A stretch of DNA of 64,000 nucleotides from positions 1-64,000 of the forward strand of contig CAZVUM010000009.1 in NCBI GenBank assembly GCA_964629575.1, written 5' to 3'. The stretch comes from JAYPWI01 sp964629575 (GTDB taxonomy: Bacteria > Actinomycetota > Acidimicrobiia > Acidimicrobiales > Poriferisodalaceae). Every line of letters starts with the position of its first letter. Position 1 is the stretch's first letter. The position numbers and the translations under genes are program-made. Positions 24,994 to 33,995 of the stretch are shown one piece after another. The notes beneath the pieces were generated by a model. The model was not told the DNA's origin. It searched no databases and worked only from the letters and a program-made list of their open reading frames with translations.

Positions 24994-26853
24994 CTACGGG
25001 GTCAGAGGCTCGTACGCCGGTCGATCCTCGCCCGGCGGCGGCGCGTCGTAGATGGTGACCGTTCCGTCGAGCACGAATGCGGCCGGGGGCCCCTCAGGGA
25101 TCTCGCCTGGCTTGTACCGTTCGCCGCCGTTCACGAAGCGCCACAGCCCCGTTCCGTCCCGGTCGATCTCGTCGGGCCCTACAGCGTCCGGATCCCACCA
25201 GACCTCGGCGACGTCGTCGACACCTCGATAGTCGGGCTCGTACTCGGGTCCCCAGATGCCCTGGACGCCGTACGACAGCGACGGTGCCGTGAGCGCCCGT
25301 GCGGTGGGTTCGCCGGCGAAGAGCGCCTCGTGGAAGCCCACTACGGTCAACTCAGGGCCGACGGCCTGCAACACGGAGTAGAAGAGACCCGGGAGAGGGT
25401 CGATCACCCCGATGGTGTCATCGGCGGGTGGCTCCTCCCCGTGGAACCAGTTGTAGATGGCGTATGAGCTCGCAACCTGTCGATCCACCCGGGCCGAGAG
25501 GTTGGAGATGCCGAAACCGTTCGCCCACTGTTCCTGGTTGTAGGTCCGCGAGAAGGCAGCGGTGTCGACGAGGACCGAGCCCGTGACGATCCACTCTGGC
25601 CAGTAGTCCTGCGCCGCGGCCTCGTTGGTGAACTCTCGCGGGGCGATCGGATCGCCGTTGAAGATCACCGAGGTGACGCCGGCCTCCTTCATTCTCGCGA
25701 TCACCGTCGACGCGGATTCCTGCAGGGTTCCGGGGTCCAGCACGTATGACTGGCTCTCGGCGATCTCGCCGCCGAAGGCTGCAAGCGCCTCCTCGAACTG
25801 TTCGTTGAGCACCGGGGACGCCGCGCTGGCTTGAATCCAGATCCGGCCGAAGATCCGCTCGCGGTTGCGGTATTCGGGGTCGCCGGCGTGGATTGCGTTG
25901 TCGCCGAGCAGTCGCTTGCCCACGTACTCGGCGACGAGGGTATTCAGTTGATCTGGCCCCTTGCCCAGCGTGTAGGCGAGGCCCGCGTTCTCGACGTAGT
26001 AGTCCTGTGACTGCCCCGGCCCGCAGGAGATGCACGGTATGCCGCGTGCGGCGAGCTCCTCGGCGAAAGCGTTCGTGAGGCCAGGTCCACCCCACACCAT
26101 GAATGGGTCGATGTCCTCAGCGATCTTCACCGCATCCGCTCGGGCTGCAGCCTCGTCGGAGATCGTTCCCGAGCCCTGCACGACCGACAGCTCGACGTTG
26201 CGGCCGTAGGTCTCGTAGTAGGTCTCGTAGTACTCGATGAGCCCTTCCATGGTGGCGATTTCCTGCGCGTTGGTGTCGTCGTTGACGATGGCCGAGGTGA
26301 GGTAGAGCATGATGAAGTCGACCTCCTGGGGGATCCACCACACGATCCTGATCGTGTCCTCCGTGACCCCGCGATCGGTCGCCCCGCCGTTCCATCCCTC
26401 GTAGGGAGCAACACAGGCGGCGGCGAAGAAGCTCGGAATGGCGAGCCGCCCGCGTTCGGTGTCGCATCGTGGTCCCCACTCGATGTCGACGCCCATCTCC
26501 TGAGCGACGTCCCAGCTCATCACGCCTGGGCGGAGACCAGTGTCCGGTCCGTAGTCGGTGCCGAGCGGTCGGGGCTCAGGTTCGGTGACGGCACTCGTCT
26601 CACTGGGCTCTGGAGTCGCGTCCGTGGACGGGTCATTGGATCCTGCCTGCGCAGTCGTCGGCGCCGATGTGGGCTCGGGGTCCGCACCCGCGCCGCTGGC
26701 CTCCGGGCCCTCTGCCTCGTCGTTGCCTCCGCCCGACAGCACCAGTGCAACCACCACCACGACCACGACGAGGATTGCCCCGAGTGGGCCCCATCGTTTC
26801 AATTGCGTCAGTTGGGGCCCGGAGCCGGAACTGTCTGCTGATGCGGGTTGCAT
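24994..26853 (-). CDS. Branched-chain-amino-acid-type ABC transporter substrate-binding protein
   Basis: A 619-residue extracytoplasmic binding protein. Residues about 23-41 are a hydrophobic anchor (LGAILVVVVVVVALVLSGG) without a lipobox, followed by an 80-residue Pro/Thr/Ser/Glu-rich linker and then a type I periplasmic-binding-protein domain (GVTEDTIRIVWWIPQEVDF; MVWGGPGLTNAFAEELAARG; GVTSVIFNGDPIAPREF). It is much longer than the usual 380-430 residues and membrane-anchored rather than lipidated. AGGAGG precedes ATG 26853, one base after the LivG stop. The ligand could be an amino acid, amide or another small acid. Confidence 0.82.
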   Translation of the reverse strand: MQPASADSSGSGPQLTQLKRWGPLGAILVVVVVVVALVLSGGGNDEAEGPEASGAGADPEPTSAPTTAQAGSNDPSTDATPEPSETSAVTEPEPRPLGTDYGPDTGLRPGVMSWDVAQEMGVDIEWGPRCDTERGRLAIPSFFAAACVAPYEGWNGGATDRGVTEDTIRIVWWIPQEVDFIMLYLTSAIVNDDTNAQEIATMEGLIEYYETYYETYGRNVELSVVQGSGTISDEAAARADAVKIAEDIDPFMVWGGPGLTNAFAEELAARGIPCISCGPGQSQDYYVENAGLAYTLGKGPDQLNTLVAEYVGKRLLGDNAIHAGDPEYRNRERIFGRIWIQASAASPVLNEQFEEALAAFGGEIAESQSYVLDPGTLQESASTVIARMKEAGVTSVIFNGDPIAPREFTNEAAAQDYWPEWIVTGSVLVDTAAFSRTYNQEQWANGFGISNLSARVDRQVASSYAIYNWFHGEEPPADDTIGVIDPLPGLFYSVLQAVGPELTVVGFHEALFAGEPTARALTAPSLSYGVQGIWGPEYEPDYRGVDDVAEVWWDPDAVGPDEIDRDGTGLWRFVNGGERYKPGEIPEGPPAAFVLDGTVTIYDAPPPGEDRPAYEPLTP

Positions 26854-26854
26854 G

Positions 26855-27550
26855 TCAACCTCCTGATGGGGACGATGGTGTCGGGCCGGATCGGCCGATG
26901 GTTGCCGGGTCGCCGCCCAAGTACGCGGCGATGACCTGTGGGTCGTCGAGAACTGCCGTGGGGGATCCCTCTGCGATGATTCTTCCCTGGTCGAAGGCGA
27001 GGACCCGGTCCGCCACCGCGGACACCAGCGCCATGTCGTGTTCGATCACGAGCAGCGCCGAGCCCATCTCGTCGCGGAGCCCTAGCAGCAGCGGCCCCAG
27101 CGCTTCGACCTCGCGCTGAGCGATACCGGAGCTCGGCTCGTCCAGGAGGACCACCGTCGGCCGATGCGCGATGACACACGCGAGATCCACGATGCGCCGG
27201 GTTCCCGTCGAGAGCTCGCGGATCCTCGCATGGCGATAGCGCTCGAGGCCCATGAGGTCGATCAGCTCATGGACTCGCCGGGTCACTGCGGCTTCGCTGT
27301 CGAAGGCCATGGGTAGGTGCAGCGCCGCCGTGACGGGGTCGCCCCAGCGAATCCATCGCTCCAAGGCAACAGCCACCGCTTCTTCGACGGTGAGGGTCGG
27401 GAACAGCCGGGCGTCCTGAAACGAGCGGCCGAGCCCGCGTCGGGCGCGGCCGCTCGGAGAGAGATCGCTGACGTCTGTGTCTCCGAGGGCAACGCGTCCG
27501 CTGTCCGCGGTGGTGGACCCGCCGATCAGATCGAAGATCGTGGTCTTGCC
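26855..27550 (-). CDS. LivG-type ABC transporter ATPase (5' end lost in an assembly gap)
   Basis: The visible 231 residues start inside Walker A (GKTTIFDLIGG) and run to the natural stop. LGRSFQDARLFPTLTVEEAV (Q-loop), ELSTGTRRIVDLACVIAHRP (variant signature), VVLLDEPSSGIAQ (Walker B) and VIEHDMALVSAVADRVLAFDQG mark the LivG branch. The signature STGTRR replaces the usual SGGQ, as in some LivG-like proteins. About 40 N-terminal residues are missing. It should energise the permease upstream together with the LivF domain. Confidence 0.85.
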   Translation of the reverse strand, partial: GKTTIFDLIGGSTTADSGRVALGDTDVSDLSPSGRARRGLGRSFQDARLFPTLTVEEAVAVALERWIRWGDPVTAALHLPMAFDSEAAVTRRVHELIDLMGLERYRHARIRELSTGTRRIVDLACVIAHRPTVVLLDEPSSGIAQREVEALGPLLLGLRDEMGSALLVIEHDMALVSAVADRVLAFDQGRIIAEGSPTAVLDDPQVIAAYLGGDPATIGRSGPTPSSPSGG

Positions 27551-27650
27551 NNNNNNNNNNNNNNNNNNNNNNNNNNNNNNNNNNNNNNNNNNNNNNNNNN
27601 NNNNNNNNNNNNNNNNNNNNNNNNNNNNNNNNNNNNNNNNNNNNNNNNNN
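27551..27650. other. Assembly gap, 100 N (between LivF and LivG parts)
   Basis: Exactly 100 N. The LivF sequence stops after VVLVEQSAN and LivG begins at Walker A, so roughly 85 residues of normal family sequence are absent. The real gap is therefore likely longer than 100 bases, and an open frame across it proves nothing. Confidence 0.95.
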
Positions 27651-29361
27651 AGGTTGGCCGACTGCTCGACGAGAACGACCGTGACACCGGAGTCGGCGAT
27701 CTCGCGGACCGTACGAAGGAGGCGCTCCACTACGATCGGGGCGAGGCCGAGAGACAGCTCGTCGATGAGGAGGAGTCGGGGCCGTAGCAACAGGGCCATC
27801 GCCAGAGCGAGCATCTGCTGTTGTCCACCCGACAGGTCCACGGCGGGGTCGTCGAGTCGCTCCGCGAGCTCGGGGAATCGTTCCATCACGGAGGCGAACT
27901 CGGCTTGGGAGTACGCCGGGTCGAGCCAGTGGGCCGCTGCGAAGTTCTCGCGTACCGTCAGGCCGGGGAACACTCCGGCTCCTCCGGGGACCTGCACGAT
28001 GCCGTGTCCCGCGATCTCGTTGGGGGGCGCGTGGGTGATGTCGCGTCCGTCGAAGATCACCGCACCGTGATCGGCCTCGACCACCCCGCTGATGGCGCGC
28101 AAGAGCGTCGACTTGCCTGCGCCGTTGGTGCCGAGGAGCGCTGTGACACTGCCCTCTGGGAGATCCAGCTCGATGTCGTGGAGAACCCGAACGCCCCCGT
28201 ATCCGACGTGGAGGCCGCGGACCAGGAGAAGCTTGGCGTGTCCGGCTCGCCGCTCCTGGACGACCTCAGCCCTCGCCAGGGCCGTCTGGCGGACCTGAGC
28301 GATGTCGCCGGCGATGAGCCGCCCGCCGCTCGATAGCACGACACCGCCGAGAAAGAACACCGGCACCATCAGGGTCATGCCGGTGCGAATGCCCCAGTTG
28401 TCTGCGATCCACCCGATGAAGGGCAGCATCAGCAGCCCGGGCAGGATCCACAGCGAGCTCATCGAGAAGCCCATCGACCTGGCTCTGGGGGGAATCGCCA
28501 AGGAGAGCGCAGCGATGATGCCCGGCCCAACGATCGCCAAGCAGAGCGAGATGAGCACGTTGGAGGCGATTGCCACGCCGAGGTTGGGGGTGATGGCGAA
28601 GACTCCGGCGAGCACCGAGGTCACAGCAGAGACCACAGCGAGGAAGCGGAGGATGGCTCCCGGGTCGCGCTCGACGAGGCGGCTCGCCACCCGGGCACCG
28701 ATGACCAGCCCGACGAGCTGTCCGGGCTCTGCGGTGGCGGCCACGATGCCTCGGGCTCGTTCGTCCAGTCCGTAGGCCTCTTCGTAGAGCAGCGCGGCCA
28801 AGGTGCCGAAGCCGATCAGCGAAGCCGACAGGAAGGGCATCGCGACGAAGATGCGCCTGAGGGTCTCGATCTTCCAGCACATTCGCCACGCCTCGGCATA
28901 GGACGGCGGCTGCTCCTCTGTGGCGATCGCGTCGTCGCCGCCACCAGCGAGTTGTCGCTCGAACCCGCCGCGGATCGGTTCGCGGAGGCGCAGGCCCACC
29001 ACGACGACGACGAGCGTGGGCAGCGCGAACACCAGGAACGGCGTACGCCAGCCGAACGAGAAGGCGAGCAGACCCGCGACGACCGGACCCACGATGGCCC
29101 CGATGGCGTTTGCGGCCCGGTGGAAGCTGTAGGCGCGTGGCCGATCGTTGGGGTGGAACCAGTCGGCGATCAGCGAGTTGTGGGTCGGGTCGTTGACGGC
29201 CTTGCCGATCGCAGAGCCGGCCCTCACGAACCCCAGCAGGACGATGCCTCCCACCAGGCCGGTCATGAACGAGAAGCACGCCCACAGTGATGCGCCTGCC
29301 AATGCGAGACGGACACGCGGCATCCGATCCGCGAGCCCTGCGATCGGGACCTGCAGGGCCA
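27651..29361 (-). CDS. MFS transporter fused to a LivF-type ABC ATPase (both ends in gaps)
   Basis: One uninterrupted frame of about 570 residues. The first 360 form a major facilitator: the loop after helix 2 reads GLADRMPRVRLAL (motif A-like), then IADWFHPNDRPRAYSFHRAANAIG and about ten helices. A charged linker (ALARAEVVQERRAGHAK) leads into an ABC ATPase of the LivF type: Walker A LLGTNGAGKSTLLRAI, VPGGAGVFPGLTVRENF, signature VDLSGGQQQMLALAMALL, Walker B LLLIDELSLGLAP and VVLVEQSAN. The MFS N-terminus and ATPase C-terminus are lost in N runs. The fusion point at about 28.25 kb is solid sequence. The MFS half may be a structural partner of the importer or an independent carrier. Confidence 0.8.
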
Positions 29362-29461
29362 NNNNNNNNNNNNNNNNNNNNNNNNNNNNNNNNNNNNNNN
29401 NNNNNNNNNNNNNNNNNNNNNNNNNNNNNNNNNNNNNNNNNNNNNNNNNNNNNNNNNNNNN
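29362..29461. other. Assembly gap, 100 N (between permease and MFS parts)
   Basis: Exactly 100 N. A complete LivM domain and the first two MFS helices would need several hundred bases, so the gap length is a placeholder. Whether the permease and the MFS-ATPase are one polypeptide cannot be judged. Confidence 0.95.
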
Positions 29462-31024
29462 GCTCCTCTGCACGCCCCGCGCAGCGATGAAGGCGAGGAT
29501 CATCGTGATGAGGCACACGTAGTAGAGCGCCCGTGAGGACGACCAGTCGATGACACCGAGGATCGGCTGGCGATCGATGCGCTCGGTCGGGACCCAGCCG
29601 AAGAAGTGTTCGTTGAGGAAGAACTGAACGACGGTCAGTTCGAAGGCGAGGGTGGTCACGGCGAGGTAGGCGCCGCGAAGTCGGAGAGCCGGAACTCCGA
29701 TCACCAGGCTGACGATGGCCCCGACGCAGCCGGCGGCCAGCGTGGCCAGGGTCGCGTCCCACCCCCAGTTGAGCGTGATCCAGCCAGCGGTGGCACCACC
29801 AACGCTCGCGAAGGCCATCTGGCCGAGGCTGAGCTGGCCCGCCCACCCCGTGAGGATCCCGAGCGACACCATGATGATCGCGAAGAGATAGATCAGCGCC
29901 ATCCGCACGACGACGGTGGTGTCGAACCAGCCGACGATGGGGAGGAGCACGAGCCCAGCGGCCCCGGCGATCCACAGCGCAAGCCGGACCGGCAGGACGC
30001 CCGGAAGCCGTCTGAACAGGCTCTGTACCGGCCGGGTGTCGCCGACGGTCTGCCAGGTTGTCGTATCGCGCTCGGACCGAGTGCCATCGGCTCGCCGGGT
30101 GAGGAGACCCAGGACGATGACGACACCGGTGATGGCCGCCATCTTGGCCTCGGCGTCGAGGGCCTGGCTGTTCCACACGATGCCTTCCTGCAGGATGCCG
30201 AGCGCCAGTGAGGTCGTGAGAATCGTCGGGACGTGGGTGAGCCGGCCGAGCGTCAAGGCAGCCAGCGACCTGAGCAGAAGAAGGAGGCCGAGGTCGCCTC
30301 CGATCGGCAGCCCGTAGATGCCGGCTCGAAGGAAGAGCGCGAGAAACGCGAGGACCGTGGCGAGACACCACACGACCGACTGCAACCGCTTCACCGGTAT
30401 GCCGAGCAGCCCGGCGCGGGTCGGCAGCTCCGCCGCCGCCCGGATCGCGATACCCAGTCGCGTGTACCGCAGGACCGCCACCACACCTGCGATCGCGATC
30501 GGCGCCAGGACCATTGCGACCACGTGGTTCTCGTTGAAGAGGCGGGTTCCGATGCTGAACGAGAGGTCGAACGGAGCGTCGATGCGCTGGGACTGGACGG
30601 TGGTGTCCCACCAGGCCGGCAGCAACAGCGCGCCGAGGCCGAGGAGCTGAGCGACGCCGATGGTGGCGACGGTGACGACGAGCCGTGGCGCCTCGAAGAA
30701 CCTCCGGATGATCAGAAACTCGGTGGCCACGCCCAGGATCGCGGCTCCCGCGAGGCCGATCGCGAACGAGAAGTACCAGTGCAGTCCGGTCTCGACGATC
30801 AGCAACACGACGAAGACCGCTGGGAGGAGGCCCAGCTCACCGGCCGCGAAGTTGAGAACCCGGTTGGCCCGGTACACGAGGTACATCCCGAGGGCGACGA
30901 GGGCAGTGATCAATCCGAGGACGAGCCCCGAGACAACTGACCCCATGGGCGCGGGAAAGGCGATTCGTTGCACCGCGATCAGGACCAGCGGCCACGCCAG
31001 CCATCTGAGCTTCGCGAGCGCCAC
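29462..31024 (-). CDS. Fused LivH-LivM-type ABC permease (3' end lost in an assembly gap)
   Basis: About 520 residues are visible. The first 300 are LivH-like: SVVSGLVLGLITALVALGMY, YRANRVLNFAAGELG and the coupling region GIAIRAAAELPTRAGLLGI. After a short hydrophilic linker (RSERDTTTWQTVGDTRP) a LivM-like half begins: YLFAIIMVSLGILTGWAGQL, SLGQMAFASVGG, LRLRGAYLAVTTLAFEL. Normally these are separate proteins; here no stop codon separates them. The end is cut by N. GTG 31024, preceded by GGGAGG, is the best start; ATG 30946 is possible. Confidence 0.82.
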
Positions 31025-31124
31025 GAGCCTCCCGTCGTCCGCCGGCCCCCGCCGACGGCTGCGAAACCTTACTGCGCGGTAACCGACCCTCTCGGCGACG
31101 CAGCCCGCATCCCTTCGACGCCTA

Positions 31125-31543
31125 TCAGCTGCGGAACCACAGGGGCTCGGTGTGACCGTCGACGCCGATGATCTGCCCAGAGATGTGGCGGGCGTGCTCC
31201 GAGCAGAGAAAGACCGTGAGCTCGGCGATCCCCTCTGGGTCGACGAAGCACTGCATCGAGGTCCCGAGGGTGTACTGCCGCCGGATCTCCTCCTAGATCT
31301 CGTTCTCCAGTGCAGCACCCCACTCCATCGCCAGGGTCCTGGTGAATCCCGTGGAGGCCCACTTGGCGGCCGCGTACGGGCTGCGCGTTGGATAGCCGAG
31401 GATCCCGGCGCTCGAGATGAGGTTGATCAACACACCGCAAGCACCTCAGCTCCGGCGGAGGCCAGGGCGAGGACCGTGGCCCGGCCCATGCCCGCCGCGC
31501 CGGCTGTGACAAAGGCTCGCTTGCCGTCGAGACGGACCTCCAT
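31125..31543 (-). pseudogene. Remnant of an SDR-family oxidoreductase
   Basis: From ATG 31543 the frame gives MEVRLDGKRAFVTAGAAGMG, a normal SDR start, but breaks after about 38 residues. In another frame the C-terminal half follows: INLISSAGILGYPTRSPYAA with YAAAK active-site residues, then TAG at 31293-31295, and the usual tail GQIIGVDGHTEPLWFRS before TGA 31125-31127. About 90-100 central residues are missing. Deletion, frameshift and stop codon together indicate a decayed gene. The 100 bases to the permease start (31025-31124) hold nothing recognisable. Confidence 0.8.
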
Positions 31544-31634
31544 GGTTCACTCCCTCGTGGCGATTTGACGCGCCGGTTGACGGGGCGTGCGAGAGCGGCA
31601 ATCGTGCCACGAGCGCGGCGAGAGGGGGAACGAA

Positions 31635-32555
31635 ATGGCACTCGATCCAGCCATCGAGGTGCATGACAAACGCTTCCACGGGTTGGTCATCCACAACGCC
31701 CACATCGACCATCTGTGGACCGGCGGCCGGTGGACAGAGGGCCCGGTCTACGTGCCGGCGGGTCGCTACCTGGTCTTCTCCGACATCCCCAACGACCGAA
31801 CGCTCCGGTTCGACGAGCGGACGGGCGAGACCGTCGTGTTCGAGCAGCCGGCCCTCAACCAGAACGGCCACTGCCTCGACAACGAGGGCCGCATCGTGAG
31901 CTGCGAGCATCGCGGCAGGGCGGTCTCGCGCATCGGCCATTCGGGCAAGCGGGAGGTGCTGGCAGACAGTTTTGGCGGCAAGCGGCTCAACTCCCCGAAT
32001 GACGTCGTCGTGAAGTCCGACGGCAGCATCTGGTTCACCGACCCGACCTATGGCATCGACAGCGAGTACGAAGGTGACGCTGCGGAGTCCGAGATCGGCT
32101 CGTCGGACGTGTACCGCATCGATCCTGCCACCGGATCGGTGACCCCGGTGGTCACCGACATGGTGAGGCCCAACGGGCTCGCGTTCTCGCCGGACGAGTC
32201 GATCCTGTACGTGGCCGATACGGGCGTCTCGCACGTCGGTCGCGACTGCCCGCCAGATATTCGGGCGTACCCGATGGCCGCCGATGGGCGAGCACCCGCT
32301 GGCGATTCGTCGACCTTCGCTACCTGCGACGACGGCGTGTTCGACGGCTTCCGGGTGGATGTGGTCGGCAACATCTGGAGCTCGACTGGAGACGGCGTCC
32401 ACTGCTATGGGCCCGACGGCGTGCTCCTCGGCAAGATTCGACTGTCCGAGGTGGTGGCCAACGTCGAGTTCGGCGGGCTCAAGCGCAACCGGCTGTACAT
32501 CTGCGCGACGACGAGCCTCTTCGCCATGTACCTCAACACCGCAGGCGCCCGCTGA
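31635..32555 (+). CDS. SMP-30/gluconolactonase-family protein
   Basis: A 306-residue six-bladed propeller of the SMP-30/gluconolactonase family. Characteristic pieces are WTEGPVYVPAGRYLVFSDIP (first metal-ligand Glu), LNQNGHCLDNEGRIVSCEH, LNSPNDVVVKSDGSIWFTDP and RPNGLAFSPDESILYVADTG. Members hydrolyse lactones with a divalent metal. GAGAGGGGGAA precedes ATG 31635. It overlaps the LLM gene by one base (TGATG), suggesting one pathway, perhaps opening a lactone made by an LLM or BVMO-type enzyme. Confidence 0.88.
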   Translation: MALDPAIEVHDKRFHGLVIHNAHIDHLWTGGRWTEGPVYVPAGRYLVFSDIPNDRTLRFDERTGETVVFEQPALNQNGHCLDNEGRIVSCEHRGRAVSRIGHSGKREVLADSFGGKRLNSPNDVVVKSDGSIWFTDPTYGIDSEYEGDAAESEIGSSDVYRIDPATGSVTPVVTDMVRPNGLAFSPDESILYVADTGVSHVGRDCPPDIRAYPMAADGRAPAGDSSTFATCDDGVFDGFRVDVVGNIWSSTGDGVHCYGPDGVLLGKIRLSEVVANVEFGGLKRNRLYICATTSLFAMYLNTAGAR

Positions 32556-33568
32556 TGGTCGCTCTGGGGCTCAACCGGTGGAACTGGAACAGCCCCACGG
32601 AGTTCGCTGCCGCGGCGGCTCGCGCCGAGGCGGCGGGCCTCGATGTAGCGCTCTTGCCCGTCAACCCTCTCGCGGTCCCCGACCCGTACGTGCTCATGGC
32701 GGCCGGCGCGGCCGCGACGAGCACGATGTCGTTCGGCACGCTGCTCGAGACGCCGATGTTGCGCCCTCCGGCGGTGGCCGCCGGCTCCGTGGCGACAGTG
32801 GCCCGGACGGCGCCCGGGCGAATCCTGTTCACCTACGGGGTGGGCGACACGGCAGTGCGCTGGCTCGGCATGCGCCCCGCCCGGGTCGCCGAAGTCGAGG
32901 AAGCGACCAATCAGCTGCGCTCCTACCTCGCTGGGGAGCGGCTCGAGGTGGGCGCAGACGTCGCGGCGTGGCTGCGACACGCCGAGCCGGTGCCCGTGTG
33001 GATCGCAGCCAGCGGACCGCGGTCCCTGCAGATGGCTGGGAGGTGCGCCGACGGGGTGTTCATCCGGGTCGGCACGCATCCGGCGAACATCGCGACCGCC
33101 ATCGACGCCGTTCGCGCCGGGGCGACCGAGGCGGGACGCGAGCCCGACGACGTCCGCATCGCCCTGATCGTCCACACGGTGTGGGGCGCCCCTGAGGCCG
33201 AGGTTCCGCTCATCGCCCGGGCGATGGCAGCTGGGTTCTATGAGTACGCACCCGCCCTGTTCGACCCACCGGGATTCGAATGGAACGGTCCGGACATCCA
33301 CGAGCTGATGACGCAGGTGTGGCCGGACTTCCACCACGCAGCGGACCTCCCCGCTGCAGGTGGGTTGGTCGAGTTCTTGGGGGACGACGTCGCCGACAGC
33401 TTCTGCTTCCACGGGGACGCCGAGCGGGTTGCGGGCCAGATTCGGCAGATACTGGCGGCCACCCCGGCGATCGAGATGATCGTGCCCCATCCGGTGCCGA
33501 TGCCCTCGGTCGCCGGGCTCGACGAGTACGTGGACTGGCTGACCGGCCTGCTCAAGCCGAGGATCTGA
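32555..33568 (+). CDS. LLM-class (luciferase-like, probably F420-dependent) oxidoreductase
   Basis: A 337-residue luciferase-like monooxygenase-fold protein. It shows LNRWNWNSPTEFAAAAARAE, TMSFGTLLETPMLRPPAVAA and VPVWIAASGPRSLQMAGRCADG, the phosphate-binding region of F420- or FMN-using members. The motif GPRSLQMAGRCADGVF is common in actinobacterial F420-dependent enzymes, but the cofactor is inferred. Its ATG shares a base with the lactonase stop. Confidence 0.85.
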   Translation: MVALGLNRWNWNSPTEFAAAAARAEAAGLDVALLPVNPLAVPDPYVLMAAGAAATSTMSFGTLLETPMLRPPAVAAGSVATVARTAPGRILFTYGVGDTAVRWLGMRPARVAEVEEATNQLRSYLAGERLEVGADVAAWLRHAEPVPVWIAASGPRSLQMAGRCADGVFIRVGTHPANIATAIDAVRAGATEAGREPDDVRIALIVHTVWGAPEAEVPLIARAMAAGFYEYAPALFDPPGFEWNGPDIHELMTQVWPDFHHAADLPAAGGLVEFLGDDVADSFCFHGDAERVAGQIRQILAATPAIEMIVPHPVPMPSVAGLDEYVDWLTGLLKPRI

Positions 33569-33583
33569 GCGGTCGCAGGCAGT

Positions 33584-33991
33584 TCAGGGCAGGAAGCGGG
33601 CTGCCTCTTCGGGACTCGGGAGCCGGCAGGTGGAGCGTTCGCCGAACCACCGGTAGCGATATCGCGCCAACACCTTGTAGGCGGCGTCCCGCAGCGGCCG
33701 CGGTATCACGATGAGCGCCGCTCCAGCCCTCCAAGGCCACGGGAGGTGGCGCGCGATGCGCAGCACGGCCGTCGAGCGATCGCTGATCCGGTCTGGTTCG
33801 ACCAGCGCGATCGTGTCGAGGTTGGCCGCTGCGTCTCCGATGAGCTGAGCGGCCGTGTCGCCTTGGTTGGGAGTGAAGAGGAAGATCTCGCTGCGATCGC
33901 GACGCATCACGAAGTCGACGCTTCGATTGCAGAGGTTGCAGACGCCGTCGAACACGATCACCATGCGACCCTCATGCGAGGGGACGGTCAC
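33584..33991 (-). CDS. DCC-family protein (DUF393, thiol-disulfide-oxidoreductase-like)
   Basis: A 135-residue protein with the defining FDGVCNLCNRSVDFV motif, in which two cysteines sit in a thioredoxin-like fold, and C-terminal DAAYKVLARYRYRWFG. The family is widespread and its function poorly known. GTG 33991 lies four bases after the sulfotransferase stop; ATG 33964 (MVIVFDG) is an alternative. Probably co-transcribed with the sulfotransferase. Confidence 0.85.
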   Translation of the reverse strand: MTVPSHEGRMVIVFDGVCNLCNRSVDFVMRRDRSEIFLFTPNQGDTAAQLIGDAAANLDTIALVEPDRISDRSTAVLRIARHLPWPWRAGAALIVIPRPLRDAAYKVLARYRYRWFGERSTCRLPSPEEAARFLP

Positions 33992-33995
33992 GGAG

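Noticed and set aside
26855..31318. One giant 1,487-residue permease-MFS-ABC-ABC fusion
   Set aside because: It is open only because two 100-N runs happen to keep frame. Family lengths show that much more than 100 bases is missing at each, so only the parts on real sequence are annotated.
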